Positions 34,624 through 43,863 are shown, counted from the stretch's first letter. The stretch: DNA of 64,000 nucleotides from Stakelama pacifica (GCF_004361835.1 NZ_SNWD01000011.1:1-64000); one strand, 5' to 3'. Numbers and translations are program-made. Notes: a model not told the origin generated them from the sequence alone.

Positions 34624-35628
34624 TCAGCTATGCTTCGCGCTCCAAAGGCGGAAAAATAACGGCCAGTGCGCGGCGGGCATGTCTTCGGAAAGCCCCTTTA
34701 TGCCGAACCCATGGCCGCCATGTTCGAAGAAATGCGCTTCGACCGGCACCTCATGCGCGCGCGCCGCTTCCATCATGTTGATCGCATTTTGCGGATTGAC
34801 GATGGGGTCGTCCAGCGCCTGAACGATAAACATCGGCGGGGTGTCGCCTGTCACGCGCTTGCTGGCTTCGTACCGTGCATATTGTTCCGGAGTCGCATCG
34901 GGCCCGACCAGGCTCTTCGTCGAATCGCCGTTCGGCCCGATCGACAGGTCGATGACCGGATAGATCAGACCCGAATAAGCGGGCCGCGCCGACTGCGTAT
35001 CGGCGTCGTCCACCGGCGAATACACCTTGTCATCGAATCCCACCGTCAGCGACGCGGCAAGATGTCCTCCGGCAGAAAAGCCGATACAGCCGAGTTTCGC
35101 CGGGTCGATATTCCATTGCGCCGCCCGCGACCGGATGACCCGCATGGCGCGCTGCGCATCCTGCAGCGGAACGTCCGCGCGGTTCGCCCATCCTTCGCCG
35201 GGCAGGCGATAGGTGAGGACGAACACCGTTATGCCGTGCGGATTGAACGCCGCCGCGACGTGGATGCCTTCATTCTGCACCGACAGGAATTTATACCCCC
35301 CGCCGGGCATGCAAAGCACCGCGCGCCCGTCGGGCTTTTCGGGGCGATAGACCGAGAGAGTCGGATGCGCGACTCCACGTACCCAGAGCTGACGACCATC
35401 GGCGGGACCTTCCATCGTCGAACCGTCGACGGGAAGCGTTTCGGGCGATCCCGGCGCGCGACCGGGCCAGATGCGGAACGTCTCCCGGGGCGGCCAGGCG
35501 GGGCGATTCGGGCTTCGGTCTGCGGGGACGGCGGGCGGCCAGTCCTGCGCCGACGCGGCTGCGCTGGTCATCCCGGCCATGCCGATTCCGATCGCACTGC
35601 CGATCAATGTCCGCCGGTCTATGGTCAT
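34624..35628 (-). CDS. Tat-exported alpha/beta hydrolase (acetyl-xylan esterase-like)
   Basis: A 334-residue secreted esterase. A twin-arginine signal (MTIDRRTLIGSAIGIGMAG) ends near SAAASAQ. The catalytic serine is in GFSAGGH, the acid probably in ALDDPIVNP and the histidine in EHGGHGFG; the oxyanion hole is formed by MPGGGY. The pattern fits BD-FAE/AXE-type carbohydrate esterases acting on acetylated oligosaccharides in the periplasm. It is a single gene, divergent from the carboxynorspermidine dehydrogenase (130-bp gap). Confidence 0.88.
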   Translation of the reverse strand: MTIDRRTLIGSAIGIGMAGMTSAAASAQDWPPAVPADRSPNRPAWPPRETFRIWPGRAPGSPETLPVDGSTMEGPADGRQLWVRGVAHPTLSVYRPEKPDGRAVLCMPGGGYKFLSVQNEGIHVAAAFNPHGITVFVLTYRLPGEGWANRADVPLQDAQRAMRVIRSRAAQWNIDPAKLGCIGFSAGGHLAASLTVGFDDKVYSPVDDADTQSARPAYSGLIYPVIDLSIGPNGDSTKSLVGPDATPEQYARYEASKRVTGDTPPMFIVQALDDPIVNPQNAINMMEAARAHEVPVEAHFFEHGGHGFGIKGLSEDMPAAHWPLFFRLWSAKHS

Positions 35629-35758
35629 TTTTGTCCCTCTCCTCAGATCCTTCGCCTATCTGACCTGTGAAAGGGCGGCTTGTCGAGGGCTACTGACTTG
35701 CATCGGCCGGGCGCATCGCTATGTCCCGCACCTGTTCGAATTTCGGGAGGCAAATGGC

Positions 35759-36964
35759 GTGAAAGACGTTCTCGTAATCGGTGCCGGCGGCGTGTCGTCG
35801 GTCGCGGTCCACAAGATGGCGAAGAACCCCGATCTGTTCGGGAAGATCACGCTGGCGAGCCGGCGGCAGTTCAAATGCGACGCGATCGCCGCTTCGGTGA
35901 AGCAGCGCTTCGGCGCGGATATCGACACGGCGCAGGTCGATGCCGACGATGTCGACGCGATGGTCCGCCTGATCGAAAAGGTGAAGCCCGCACTCGTCGT
36001 CAATCTCGCGCTTCCCTATCAGGATCTGCCGATCATGGATGCGTGCCTGAAAGCGGGCGTGCATTATCTCGATACCGCCAATTACGAACCGCGCGACGAA
36101 GCGAAGTTCGAATATAGCTGGCAATGGGCCTATCAGGAGCGCTTCAAAGAGGCCGGGCTGATGGCGCTGCTGGGTTCGGGATTCGATCCGGGCGTGACCA
36201 GCGTGTTCGCGGCGTATCTGAAAAAGCACCATCTCGACACGATCGACACGCTCGACATTCTCGATTGCAATGGCGGCGATCACGGCCAGCATTTCGCGAC
36301 CAATTTCAATCCCGAAATCAATATCCGCGAAATCACCGCGCCTGCCCGCCATTATGAAAATGGCGAATGGATCGAAACGCCTGCACTTTCGACGCGGCAG
36401 GTCTATAATTTCGAAGAAGTCGGCACCAAGAATATGTACCTCATGTATCATGAGGAGCTTGAGAGCCTTGCGAAGCATATTCCGGGCATCAAGCGCATTC
36501 GCTTCTGGATGACGTTCGGCGATCAGTATCTGCGCTATCTCGACGTGCTGCAGAATGTCGGCATGACCCGGATCGACCCGGTCATGTATAACGGCGTCGA
36601 GATCATTCCCTTGCAGTTCCTCAAAGCCGTGCTGCCCGAACCCAGCGATCTGGGGCAGACGACCAAGGGCAAGACCAATATCGGCGACATCGCCACCGGC
36701 ACCAAGGACGGCAAGGCAAAGACCGTGCGCATCTACAATGTATGCGATCATGAAGCTGCGTTCGAGGAAACGGGCAATCAGGCGGTCAGCTACACCACCG
36801 GCGTTCCCGCGATGATCGGCGCTGCGCTGATGCTGAACGGCACGTGGAAGGGGGAGGGCGTGTTCAACATGGAACAGCTCGATCCCGATCCGTTCATGGA
36901 CATGCTGAACCAGCATGGCCTGCCCTGGCAGGTGCGTGAGCTGGCCGAACCGCTGCGCTTCTAA
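35759..36964 (+). CDS. Carboxynorspermidine/carboxyspermidine dehydrogenase (saccharopine dehydrogenase family)
   Basis: A 401-residue NADP-dependent enzyme. The Rossmann motif VLVIGAGGVSSVAVHKM and LALPYQDLPIMDACL match the saccharopine dehydrogenase family; the length and the neighbouring decarboxylase point to CANSDH, which reductively couples aspartate semialdehyde with putrescine or diaminopropane. The GTG at 35759 has a strong GGGAGG site 8 bases upstream; earlier in-frame starts add unrelated sequence. The decarboxylase that completes the pathway follows after a repeat-filled gap of about 280 bp. Confidence 0.92.
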   Translation: MKDVLVIGAGGVSSVAVHKMAKNPDLFGKITLASRRQFKCDAIAASVKQRFGADIDTAQVDADDVDAMVRLIEKVKPALVVNLALPYQDLPIMDACLKAGVHYLDTANYEPRDEAKFEYSWQWAYQERFKEAGLMALLGSGFDPGVTSVFAAYLKKHHLDTIDTLDILDCNGGDHGQHFATNFNPEINIREITAPARHYENGEWIETPALSTRQVYNFEEVGTKNMYLMYHEELESLAKHIPGIKRIRFWMTFGDQYLRYLDVLQNVGMTRIDPVMYNGVEIIPLQFLKAVLPEPSDLGQTTKGKTNIGDIATGTKDGKAKTVRIYNVCDHEAAFEETGNQAVSYTTGVPAMIGAALMLNGTWKGEGVFNMEQLDPDPFMDMLNQHGLPWQVRELAEPLRF

Positions 36965-36972
36965 ATACCGTT

Positions 36973-36995
36973 GCCCCGGCGCAGGCCGGGGCCGC
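36973..36995. repeat. GC-rich palindromic repeat, family B
   Basis: GCCCCGGCGCAGGCCGGGG, a palindromic core, matches the core of the two inverted copies at 52157-52253. It lies directly after the carboxynorspermidine dehydrogenase stop codon and could form a stable mRNA 3-prime hairpin. Confidence 0.7.
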
Positions 36996-37034
36996 CCAGC
37001 GGCTGAGGCGCTACCGTTGCCGATAAGAACGGTG

Positions 37035-37111
37035 CTTCGACAAGCTCAGCACAAACGGCGGAGAGGGTTGCACCTCCACCCTCAAAACCGTTCGCCCTGA
37101 GCTTGTCGAAG
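37035..37111. repeat. REP-type inverted repeat, perfect 15-bp arms
   Basis: CTTCGACAAGCTCAG (37035-37049) and its exact inverse CTGAGCTTGTCGAAG (37097-37111) enclose 47 bp. This is the widespread proteobacterial REP sequence type. Confidence 0.85.
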
Positions 37112-37140
37112 GGCCGCGCTTCTTCTGCCCTGCCCCCGTA

Positions 37141-37237
37141 TCGTCACCCCGGCCTTGTGCCCGGGTTCATCGTGCGGCAAAGCGCGCGGGTCCCGGTTCG
37201 CGGCAAAACGGATGCGCGAACCAGTCCGGCATGACGA
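37141..37237. repeat. Dispersed repeat ending at the next gene's start
   Basis: TCGTCACCCCGG (37141-37152) and CCGGCATGACGA (37226-37237) form 10-of-12 inverted ends of a 97-bp element. The right end contains an ATG at 37231 in frame with the downstream decarboxylase, and its last bases contribute to the AAGGA ribosome site for ATG 37246. Confidence 0.7.
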
Positions 37238-37245
37238 AGGAAACC

Positions 37246-38460
37246 ATGGCCCACGCTTCCGATACCGAACCCCAGACCCCCATGACCACCAAATCGGGCG
37301 GGCCGGGTGCGTTCACCGATTTCGATCTGAGCCGGGTGCCGTCGCCCTGTTTCGTGGTCGATCGCGCTGCGGTCGAGGCCAATCTTCGCGTACTCGCGGA
37401 TGTGCGCGACCGGGCAGGGTGCAGGATATTGCTGGCGCTGAAAGCGTTTTCGATGTGGTCGCTGGGTGATCTGGTCGGGCGCTATCTCGACGGTACGGCG
37501 ACGTCAGGCCTGTGGGAGGCGCGGCTGGCATCCGAACATTATCAGGGTGAGGTCGCGACCTTCTGCGCCGGCTATAAGGCCGAAGACATGGCGGAAGTGT
37601 TCCGCCTGTCCGACCATGTGATCTTCAATTCGCCGGGTCAGGCAGCCGCGATGCGCGATGCCGCTCGGGCAGCGCGCGAGGCGGGGGAACGCTTCGACAT
37701 GGGCCTGCGCCTCAATCCGATGCACAGCGAGGGCGAGGTATCGAAATATGACCCCGCGCGGCCGCATTCGCGCCTCGGCTTTCCGGCGAACCAGCTTTTG
37801 CCCGAGCATCTTGAGGGGATGGACGGCATCCACCTTCATAGCCTGTGCGAACAGGATTTCCCGCCGCTGCGCCGGACATGGGAAGCGCTGAAGCCGCGAC
37901 TGGCGCCCTATTTCGACCGGCTGAAATGGATCAATTTCGGCGGCGGCCACCATATCACCCGCGCCGATTATCAGCGCGAGGACCTGATCGCCTTCATCCG
38001 CGAAGTGCGCGAAGAGACGGGGTGCGAGGTCTATCTCGAACCCGGCGAAGCGATCGCGCTCGATACCGGCATATTGGTCGGCGAGTTCGTTGATATTTTC
38101 GACAACGGCATGCCGGTGGCGATCGTCGATATCTCCGCCACCTGCCACATGCCCGATGTGATCGAAGCGCCCTATCGCCCGGCGATGCTGAACGAAGCGG
38201 GCGAAGGAGAGGGCGTCACGGTGCGCCTCGGCGGCCCGTCCTGCCTCGCTGGCGATGAGATCGGCGATTATCGCTTCCCGCATCGTCCACAGCCGGGCGA
38301 CCGCTTCGCGTTCCTCGATCAGGCGCATTATTCGATGGTGAAGACGACTACGTTCAACGGCGTGCCGCTTCCGTCGATCGCGATCTGGAACAGCCGCGAC
38401 GACAGCCTACAGGTCGTGCGCCGGTTCGACTGGACCACCTTCCGCGACCGGCTGAGCTGA
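37246..38460 (+). CDS. nspC: Carboxynorspermidine decarboxylase
   Basis: A 404-residue fold-type III PLP enzyme that decarboxylates carboxynorspermidine or carboxyspermidine to the triamine. The PLP lysine is in LLALKAFSM; HLHSLCEQDFPPL, INFGGGHHITR, YLEPGEAIA and VVDISATCHMPDVIE are NspC-type motifs. AAGGA precedes ATG 37246; ATG 37231 in the adjacent repeat is an alternative start giving five more residues. Together with the upstream dehydrogenase and the downstream ornithine decarboxylase it completes a polyamine route. Confidence 0.93.
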   Translation: MAHASDTEPQTPMTTKSGGPGAFTDFDLSRVPSPCFVVDRAAVEANLRVLADVRDRAGCRILLALKAFSMWSLGDLVGRYLDGTATSGLWEARLASEHYQGEVATFCAGYKAEDMAEVFRLSDHVIFNSPGQAAAMRDAARAAREAGERFDMGLRLNPMHSEGEVSKYDPARPHSRLGFPANQLLPEHLEGMDGIHLHSLCEQDFPPLRRTWEALKPRLAPYFDRLKWINFGGGHHITRADYQREDLIAFIREVREETGCEVYLEPGEAIALDTGILVGEFVDIFDNGMPVAIVDISATCHMPDVIEAPYRPAMLNEAGEGEGVTVRLGGPSCLAGDEIGDYRFPHRPQPGDRFAFLDQAHYSMVKTTTFNGVPLPSIAIWNSRDDSLQVVRRFDWTTFRDRLS

Positions 38461-38589
38461 GCGGGGGGCAATCGTTCGCCTCGGGCGATATTGAGACACG
38501 GTCGCCGCGCGATGTATCTCGACCACGGCCAGTGTCCACGGGCTTCGGGCTTGATCGACGTTGCAGTGCGTAGGATGTGATGACCCCAT

Positions 38590-38677
38590 CGTCATCGCGA
38601 GGAGCGGAGCAACGAAGCGATCCAGTCACGCAGGCGCTACAATGGATTGCCGCGCCCCTTTGGGGCTCGCAATGACG
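38590..38677. repeat. Dispersed palindromic repeat, family A copy 3 (inverted)
   Basis: An 88-bp element with ends CGTCATCGCGAG and CTCGCAATGACG, and interior motifs in the opposite order to the copies at 17279 and 34370, so it is inverted. It lies between the convergent nspC and ornithine decarboxylase genes. The rest of the 38461-38768 gap holds only the terminator. Confidence 0.85.
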
Positions 38678-38724
38678 GTCTTGCTTCAGACCAGACCAAC
38701 GCGTCTTGATGTCAACGCCAATAA

Positions 38725-38758
38725 AAAAGGCCGGAAAGGATTACTCCCTTCCGGCCTT
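38725..38758 (-). terminator. Rho-independent terminator of the ornithine decarboxylase gene
   Basis: An 11-bp perfect stem (AAAGGCCGGAA at 38725-38735, TTCCGGCCTTT at 38748-38758) lies 10 bp after the stop codon. Read on the minus strand it is followed by a run of T, a classical intrinsic terminator. The stem may also stop transcripts arriving from nspC, although the plus-strand U-tract is poorer. Confidence 0.85.
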
Positions 38759-38768
38759 TCTCTATGCC

Positions 38769-39983
38769 TCACTGACCCGCTTTGCGGCGGTGCTCGTCCA
38801 TCGAAACCACCCGGCTGGGCTCGGCTTCGCGCGCATCGCCCAGATAGAGCGAATCCATCGGCTCGTCATCGACGCTGTGCGTTTCATCCGCGCCGAAGCC
38901 GTTGAACGCCGTGCGCAGCGCAGCGCCATAGGCACCCAGCATCCCGATCTCGATATAATCGCCGGTCTGAATATCGGCCGGAAGGAGGAACGGGCCTGCC
39001 ATATGGTCGATATCGTCGCAGGTCGGACCGTAAAAGCTGAACTCCTCGTACGGCGATGCGGTCGGCACTTCGCGCAGCCGCTTCACCGGGAAACGCCAGC
39101 CGATATGCGCCGCATCGAACAGTGCGCCATAGGCACCGTCATTGATATACAGCTCGGTCCCGCGACGCTTTTCCACGCGCACGATCAGCGAGCTGTATTC
39201 GGCACACAGCGCACGGCCCGGCTCGGCCCAAAGCTCCGCCGAATAGGAAATCGGCAAGCTTTCGAACGCACGATGGATCGTGTCGAAATAGCGCTCCAGC
39301 GGCGGCGGCTCCATGCCCGGATAGGTCGAGGGGAACCCGCCGCCAACATCGATCACATCGACGGTGACCGACGCTTCGACGATCGCGGCACGAACGATTT
39401 CCATCGCATTTGCATAGGCATCCGGGCTCATCGCCTGACTTCCGACATGGAAGCAGATGCCGAGAGCATCGGCGGCCTGACGCGCGGCGAACAGCAGTTC
39501 CTTCGTATCGCCCGGTTCCGCGCCGAACTTCGCCGCAAGGCTCAGTTTCGACAGGTCGGACGATACGCGAAGCCGGACGCACAGCGTCAGGTCTTCGGCA
39601 CCGCGCGTTGCGCGCACGATCTTTTCCAGTTCCTCGATCGTGTCGAGGCTGAACGTGCGCACGCCATGCGTGAAATAGGCTTCCTCGATCGCTTCCTCGG
39701 CTTTGACCGGGTGCATGAAGCACAGGGTCGCGTCCGGCAGGGTGCGCGAAACAAGGCGTACTTCACCGATCGACGCCACATCGTAATGCGTGACACCCGA
39801 TTCCCACAGGATCTGCAGCAGGTCAGGCGAAGGGTTGGCCTTCACCGCGTACATGCAGCGACCGGGAAATTTTTCGGTAAAGAATGTAGCTGCCCTGCGT
39901 GCCGCATGGGGACGGACGAGGGTTACCGGCTGTACCGGACGAAGGGCGGTTGCTAGCCCCAGCGCGCTATGATGCTCGGCCAA
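38769..39983 (-). CDS. Ornithine (or ornithine/lysine) decarboxylase, fold-type III
   Basis: A 404-residue PLP decarboxylase that makes putrescine from ornithine, the substrate of the carboxynorspermidine pathway encoded beside it. The PLP lysine is in MYAVKANPSP, the glycine loop is VIDVGGGFPSTYPG, and the C-terminal FYGPTCDDID carries the active-site Cys and Asp of eukaryotic-type ODC. Some members also accept lysine. I chose the TTG at 39983 because GGAGG lies 9 bases upstream and the residues further upstream look unlike the family; an ATG at 40064 is in frame. Confidence 0.9.
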   Translation of the reverse strand: MAEHHSALGLATALRPVQPVTLVRPHAARRAATFFTEKFPGRCMYAVKANPSPDLLQILWESGVTHYDVASIGEVRLVSRTLPDATLCFMHPVKAEEAIEEAYFTHGVRTFSLDTIEELEKIVRATRGAEDLTLCVRLRVSSDLSKLSLAAKFGAEPGDTKELLFAARQAADALGICFHVGSQAMSPDAYANAMEIVRAAIVEASVTVDVIDVGGGFPSTYPGMEPPPLERYFDTIHRAFESLPISYSAELWAEPGRALCAEYSSLIVRVEKRRGTELYINDGAYGALFDAAHIGWRFPVKRLREVPTASPYEEFSFYGPTCDDIDHMAGPFLLPADIQTGDYIEIGMLGAYGAALRTAFNGFGADETHSVDDEPMDSLYLGDAREAEPSRVVSMDEHRRKAGQ

Positions 39984-40125
39984 TTCAAGGGACCTCCACG
40001 GGTAGTTCAACACAAAGAGCTGCCTTGCGGTTGGAAGTCCCTTGGGGCAGCGGAGCGCCCACATAGGGGCGAGCTGTTGCTATGTAAAGCGTTTCGGCGC
40101 AACTTCGGACGAAACGAGGGTATTT

Positions 40126-41091
40126 GTGACAATTCTGCGACAACCAACCCGGGCGGGCGTTCGCGATGCCGCGGCGAAAGTGGCGGCGATCCTGCCGCCA
40201 TCCCCAATTTACGTTCATGACGTGGGCGGGGTTCCCATAACGTTCAAGGCCGAATGTCTGCAACCCGTCGGCGCGTTCAAGCTGCGCGGGGCCTGGCACC
40301 GGCTAACCGCGATCGATTCGGCGCAGCGCGAATCGGGTGTCGTCGCCTTTTCTTCCGGCAACCATGCGCAGGGTGTCGCATGGGCGGCGAAGCGACTCGG
40401 TATGCCGGCGGTCATCGTGATGCCTGCCGATGCCCCGCGCGTGAAGCGCGAAGGCACACTGGCGCTGGGCGCGGAGGTCGTCATCTATGACCGCGCCACC
40501 GAGAGTCGCGAAAAGATCGCGGCGCATCTCGCCCATTCGCGCGGCGCGGTGCTCGTGCCGAGTTTCGACGACCCCTGGATTATCGAAGGACAGGGCAGCA
40601 CCGCGATCGAAGCGATGAGCCAGATGGTCGAGGCGCGGCTGCCCGATGTATCGCATATGGTGATCCCGTGCGGCGGCGGCGGGCTTGCCTCGGGCATGGC
40701 GCTGGCGATTCCCGATGCGAAGGTGACGGTGGTCGAACCCGAAGGCTGGGACGATATGCGCCGCAGCCTTGAGGCCGGGTGGATCGAGCCGGTGGGCGAC
40801 AATCCCCCGCCGACTGCCTGCGACGCGTTGCAAACCCCGCTGGTCAGCGAACGTACCTTCGAAGTGCTTGCCCGGCGCGATGCGAAGGGCGTGGCGGTGA
40901 GCGAGGCCGAAGTGCGGGCGGCGCAGCGCTGGGCGGCAGCGAAACTGCGACTCGTGGTCGAACCGGGCGGCGCGGTGGCGCTCGCCGCGCTGCTCGCGCG
41001 CAAGGTGACGCCCGCACCCGGAATGCTGGTCGTGTTGTCGGGCGGCAATGTCGATATTGCCGATTATGCGGCGGCGATCAGTGCCGAATAG
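40126..41091 (+). CDS. Threonine/serine dehydratase (threonine ammonia-lyase)
   Basis: A 321-residue fold-type II PLP enzyme converting threonine to 2-oxobutyrate and ammonia (or serine to pyruvate). The PLP lysine is in GAFKLRGA, the phosphate loop is CGGGGLASG, and FSSGNHAQGVAWAA is the asparagine-loop motif. There is no C-terminal ACT domain, so it belongs to the short, catabolic or serine-racemase-like group. The GTG at 40126 has GAGGG five bases upstream. It is divergent from the ornithine decarboxylase. Confidence 0.92.
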   Translation: MTILRQPTRAGVRDAAAKVAAILPPSPIYVHDVGGVPITFKAECLQPVGAFKLRGAWHRLTAIDSAQRESGVVAFSSGNHAQGVAWAAKRLGMPAVIVMPADAPRVKREGTLALGAEVVIYDRATESREKIAAHLAHSRGAVLVPSFDDPWIIEGQGSTAIEAMSQMVEARLPDVSHMVIPCGGGGLASGMALAIPDAKVTVVEPEGWDDMRRSLEAGWIEPVGDNPPPTACDALQTPLVSERTFEVLARRDAKGVAVSEAEVRAAQRWAAAKLRLVVEPGGAVALAALLARKVTPAPGMLVVLSGGNVDIADYAAAISAE

Positions 41092-41135
41092 TAGGAAGCA
41101 AAGGTCTGAGGCGATGAACCTCTATGTGGCGGCCG

Positions 41136-41330
41136 ATGGCTGAGCCGGTCAGCCCCTTGTTTCGGAGCATCGCCGGAGCAGCGCCGGGAATCGCGATGGT
41201 CGCGATGTTCCTGCTCGTCATCGGCGGGATCATGCTGATCCGGCGGGGGGCGGATACCCGGCAAAAGGGGATGCTGATGCTGATCTGCGCGGCAGTGCTG
41301 TTCGCCAATGTGCTGATCTGGACGCTCTGA
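41136..41330 (+). CDS. Small two-helix membrane protein, function unknown
   Basis: A 64-residue protein (68 from ATG 41124) with two predicted transmembrane helices, APGIAMVAMFLLVIGGIML and GMLMLICAAVLFANVLIW, separated by a short positively charged loop (RRGADTRQK). This arrangement is common in conserved sphingomonad small proteins, but I do not recognise a function. It lies between the dehydratase and a lipoprotein gene on the same strand. Confidence 0.65.
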   Translation: MAEPVSPLFRSIAGAAPGIAMVAMFLLVIGGIMLIRRGADTRQKGMLMLICAAVLFANVLIWTL

Positions 41331-41388
41331 CGGACCCTTGCAGCGGCCTTGCGGGTTCTTGGCATTCCGAACCAGCCATGAGGAAGCC

Positions 41389-42003
41389 ATGAAGCGCTAC
41401 ATCTCCGCATCTTTCGCCCTTGCTCCGATCGTGCTCATCGCCGCCTGTTCGCAGCAGCCAGTGGCGCAGAACGACGCGAATGCAGCGGTCGGCAATGCGG
41501 ATGCAGCGGTCGTCGGCGCGGCTGCGCGCGAAGAGGGCGGACTCGCCGGTGATCCCGTGCCGGGCGCAGGGAACCGCGCGAACGAACCCGAACGCAACAT
41601 GGCAATGTCGAACCCCGATGGCGATCCGACCAGCGCCGCTGCGGCGGGCGATGTCGTGCGCCGCTATTACGCCGCGATCGATCGCGGCGATTTCCGCGAT
41701 GCTTATGCTTTATGGGGCGATGACGGAAAGGCGAGCAACCAGAGCCTGTCCGGCTTCAAAAAGGGCTTCGCCCAAACGGCCTCGACCAAAGTCGCGATCG
41801 GAGAAATGGGCGATCCCGAAGGAGCGGCCGGGTCGATCTATATCGCCGTGCCGGTGGAGGTCGATTCGCGCCTGAAGGACGGCACCCGCCAGCATTTTAC
41901 CGGCAGCTACACGCTGCGCCGGGTCAACGACGTTCCCGGATCGACCGCCGAGCAACGCCGCTGGCACATCGCCTCGGCCGATCTGAAACGCGCCGGGGGC
42001 TGA
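41389..42003 (+). CDS. Lipoprotein of unknown function
   Basis: A 204-residue protein with a lipoprotein signal (MKRYISASFALAPIVLIAAC, Cys20), an Ala/Asn/Gly-rich linker to about residue 80, and a globular domain (VVRRYYAAIDRGDFRDAYALWGDDG) resembling NTF2-like or lumazine-binding-like folds. AGGAAG at 41381-41386 supports the start. It converges with the hydrolase gene at 42022. No specific role is evident. Confidence 0.78.
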   Translation: MKRYISASFALAPIVLIAACSQQPVAQNDANAAVGNADAAVVGAAAREEGGLAGDPVPGAGNRANEPERNMAMSNPDGDPTSAAAAGDVVRRYYAAIDRGDFRDAYALWGDDGKASNQSLSGFKKGFAQTASTKVAIGEMGDPEGAAGSIYIAVPVEVDSRLKDGTRQHFTGSYTLRRVNDVPGSTAEQRRWHIASADLKRAGG

Positions 42004-42021
42004 TCTCCGGCGCGCATTGCC

Positions 42022-42678
42022 TCACTTGATCGGGCAGTTCGGGTCGAGCCGCATGTCGAGATAATTGTTCACGCTCGCCATCAGCGGGTCCATTTCATGT
42101 TCGAAGAAATGGTTGGCGCCCGGAATCGTGTCGTGATGAATGGTGATATGCTTTTGCGTGCGCAGCTTGTCGACAAGGCGCTGCACCCCGCTGGGCGTCA
42201 CCACTTCATCCGCCTCGCCATTGATGATGATGCCCGATGCCGGGCAGGGGGCGAGGAAGCTGAAATCATAAAGGTTCGCGGGCGGCGCGATCGAAATGAA
42301 GCCGCGAATTTCGGGGCGGCGCATCAATAGCTGCATGCCGATCCACGCGCCGAAGCTGGGCGCCGCGACCCAGGTCTGCTGCGCTTCGGGATGGAAGCTC
42401 TGCACCCAGTCGAGCGCGCTTGCCGCATCCGACAATTCGCCGATACCGTTGTCGAACGTGCCCTGGCTGCGCCCGACGCCGCGGAAATTGAAACGCAGCG
42501 TGGCGAAACCGCGCCGCTGAAACGTCTTGTACAGCTCCTGCACGATACGATTGTTCATCGTTCCGCCCGACGAAGGGTGCGGGTGCAGGATCAGCGCGAC
42601 GGGTGCGCGCGGCTTGGGTGCCGGGGCGAACCGGCCTTCGAGGCGACCTTCGGGTCCGGGAAAAATGACTTCGGGCAT
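42022..42678 (-). CDS. Alpha/beta hydrolase (COG2945-like)
   Basis: A 218-residue cytoplasmic hydrolase. The strand-turn region LILHPHPSSGGTMNNR, the FNFRGVGRSQG motif, the nucleophile region APSFGAW (Ser in the elbow), INGEADEVV (acid) and GANHFFEH (His) make up a complete alpha/beta-hydrolase site. The substrate is unknown. It is divergent from the cysteine desulfurase pair (102-bp gap). Confidence 0.85.
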   Translation of the reverse strand: MPEVIFPGPEGRLEGRFAPAPKPRAPVALILHPHPSSGGTMNNRIVQELYKTFQRRGFATLRFNFRGVGRSQGTFDNGIGELSDAASALDWVQSFHPEAQQTWVAAPSFGAWIGMQLLMRRPEIRGFISIAPPANLYDFSFLAPCPASGIIINGEADEVVTPSGVQRLVDKLRTQKHITIHHDTIPGANHFFEHEMDPLMASVNNYLDMRLDPNCPIK

Positions 42679-42780
42679 TGGTCTTCCGCAATTGGAGGGG
42701 TGCGCATGGTGGCACGCCGAAATGTGGAGGCTATATAGGCGGCGTGACCTTTCGCGCAATCATCCTGACACCCGGCCGTC

Positions 42781-43863
42781 ATGGCTGATCGAATCTATCT
42801 CGACCATGCGGCGACCACGCCGGTCCGGCCCGAGGCACTGAGCGCGGTTTCGGAGGGGCTGCGCCGCTGGGCGAACCCGTCCTCTCCGCACGCTGAGGGG
42901 CGGGCGGCGCGCGCCGCGCTGGAGGATGCGCGGGCACGGATCAAGGCGGCGCTCGGCTGGTCGGGCGAGCTGATCTTCACCAGCGGCGCGAGCGAATCGA
43001 TCGCGCTTGCACTCGGCCGTCGGGAGCGCCCGCTGCTGGTCAGCGCGATCGAACATGATTCGGTGCTGCGGCTTTCGGGCGATGCCCCGCGCGTCCCGGT
43101 ATTGCCGGGCGGAGCGGTCGATCGCGATCTGCTCGCGGCGCTGCTCGCCAAAGCCGAAAACCCGCTGGTCGCGATCCAGCACGTAAATTCGGAAACCGGC
43201 ACGATACAGGGAATTGGCGATATCGCCGGAGAGGTGCGCGACGCGGGCGGGCTGCTGTTTTGCGATTGTTCGCAATCGGCGGGAAAATATGCGCTGCCCG
43301 ATGCCGATATGATCGCGATTTCGGCGCATAAATTCGGTGGCCCGCCGGGAATCGGCGCACTGCTGGTGCGCGAATTCGCCATGCTCAACCCCGGCGGCGG
43401 GCAGGAATTCGGCTATCGCGGGGGGACCGAGAATCTGCCCGGCGCGCTCGGCATGGCGGCGGCGCTGGAGGCGCGCGCCGTGGACGCCGACGGCACCGCA
43501 CAATGGCTCGCCGCGCTGCGTCCGGCGCTGCTCGATCTTCAGATGAAGCTGACCGATGCGGGCGGCGTGCAGATTGCGCCCGGCGGATCGGCGGCGGTCG
43601 CGACCTGGGCGATGCCGGGGGTGAAGTCGGCTGCGCAACTGATCCGATTCGACATGGCGGGCTTCGCGGTGTCGGCGGGAAGCGCCTGTTCGTCGGGTAC
43701 GCTGAAGACCAGCCATGTGCTGGGTGCGATCCGCACCCCCGCGCCGCTTGCCGAATGCGCGATCCGGGTGAGTGTGGGCTGGACGACCACGCCCGATCAG
43801 ATCGCTTCCTTCGCCCGCTGCTGGGCTGATATCGCAAGGGATGCGCGGAGCCGCGCGGCATGA
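42781..43863 (+). CDS. Cysteine desulfurase family protein (first of two)
   Basis: A 360-residue fold-type I PLP enzyme of the NifS/IscS family. The PLP lysine is in ISAHKFGG, the PLP-contacting His in AIEHDSV, and the catalytic cysteine in SAGSACSSGTLKTSHVL. It would remove sulfur from cysteine as an enzyme persulfide. It overlaps its paralogue by 4 bp. Two adjacent desulfurases plus a ferredoxin suggest Fe-S or thio-cofactor assembly, possibly with divided roles. Confidence 0.9.
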   Translation: MADRIYLDHAATTPVRPEALSAVSEGLRRWANPSSPHAEGRAARAALEDARARIKAALGWSGELIFTSGASESIALALGRRERPLLVSAIEHDSVLRLSGDAPRVPVLPGGAVDRDLLAALLAKAENPLVAIQHVNSETGTIQGIGDIAGEVRDAGGLLFCDCSQSAGKYALPDADMIAISAHKFGGPPGIGALLVREFAMLNPGGGQEFGYRGGTENLPGALGMAAALEARAVDADGTAQWLAALRPALLDLQMKLTDAGGVQIAPGGSAAVATWAMPGVKSAAQLIRFDMAGFAVSAGSACSSGTLKTSHVLGAIRTPAPLAECAIRVSVGWTTTPDQIASFARCWADIARDARSRAA

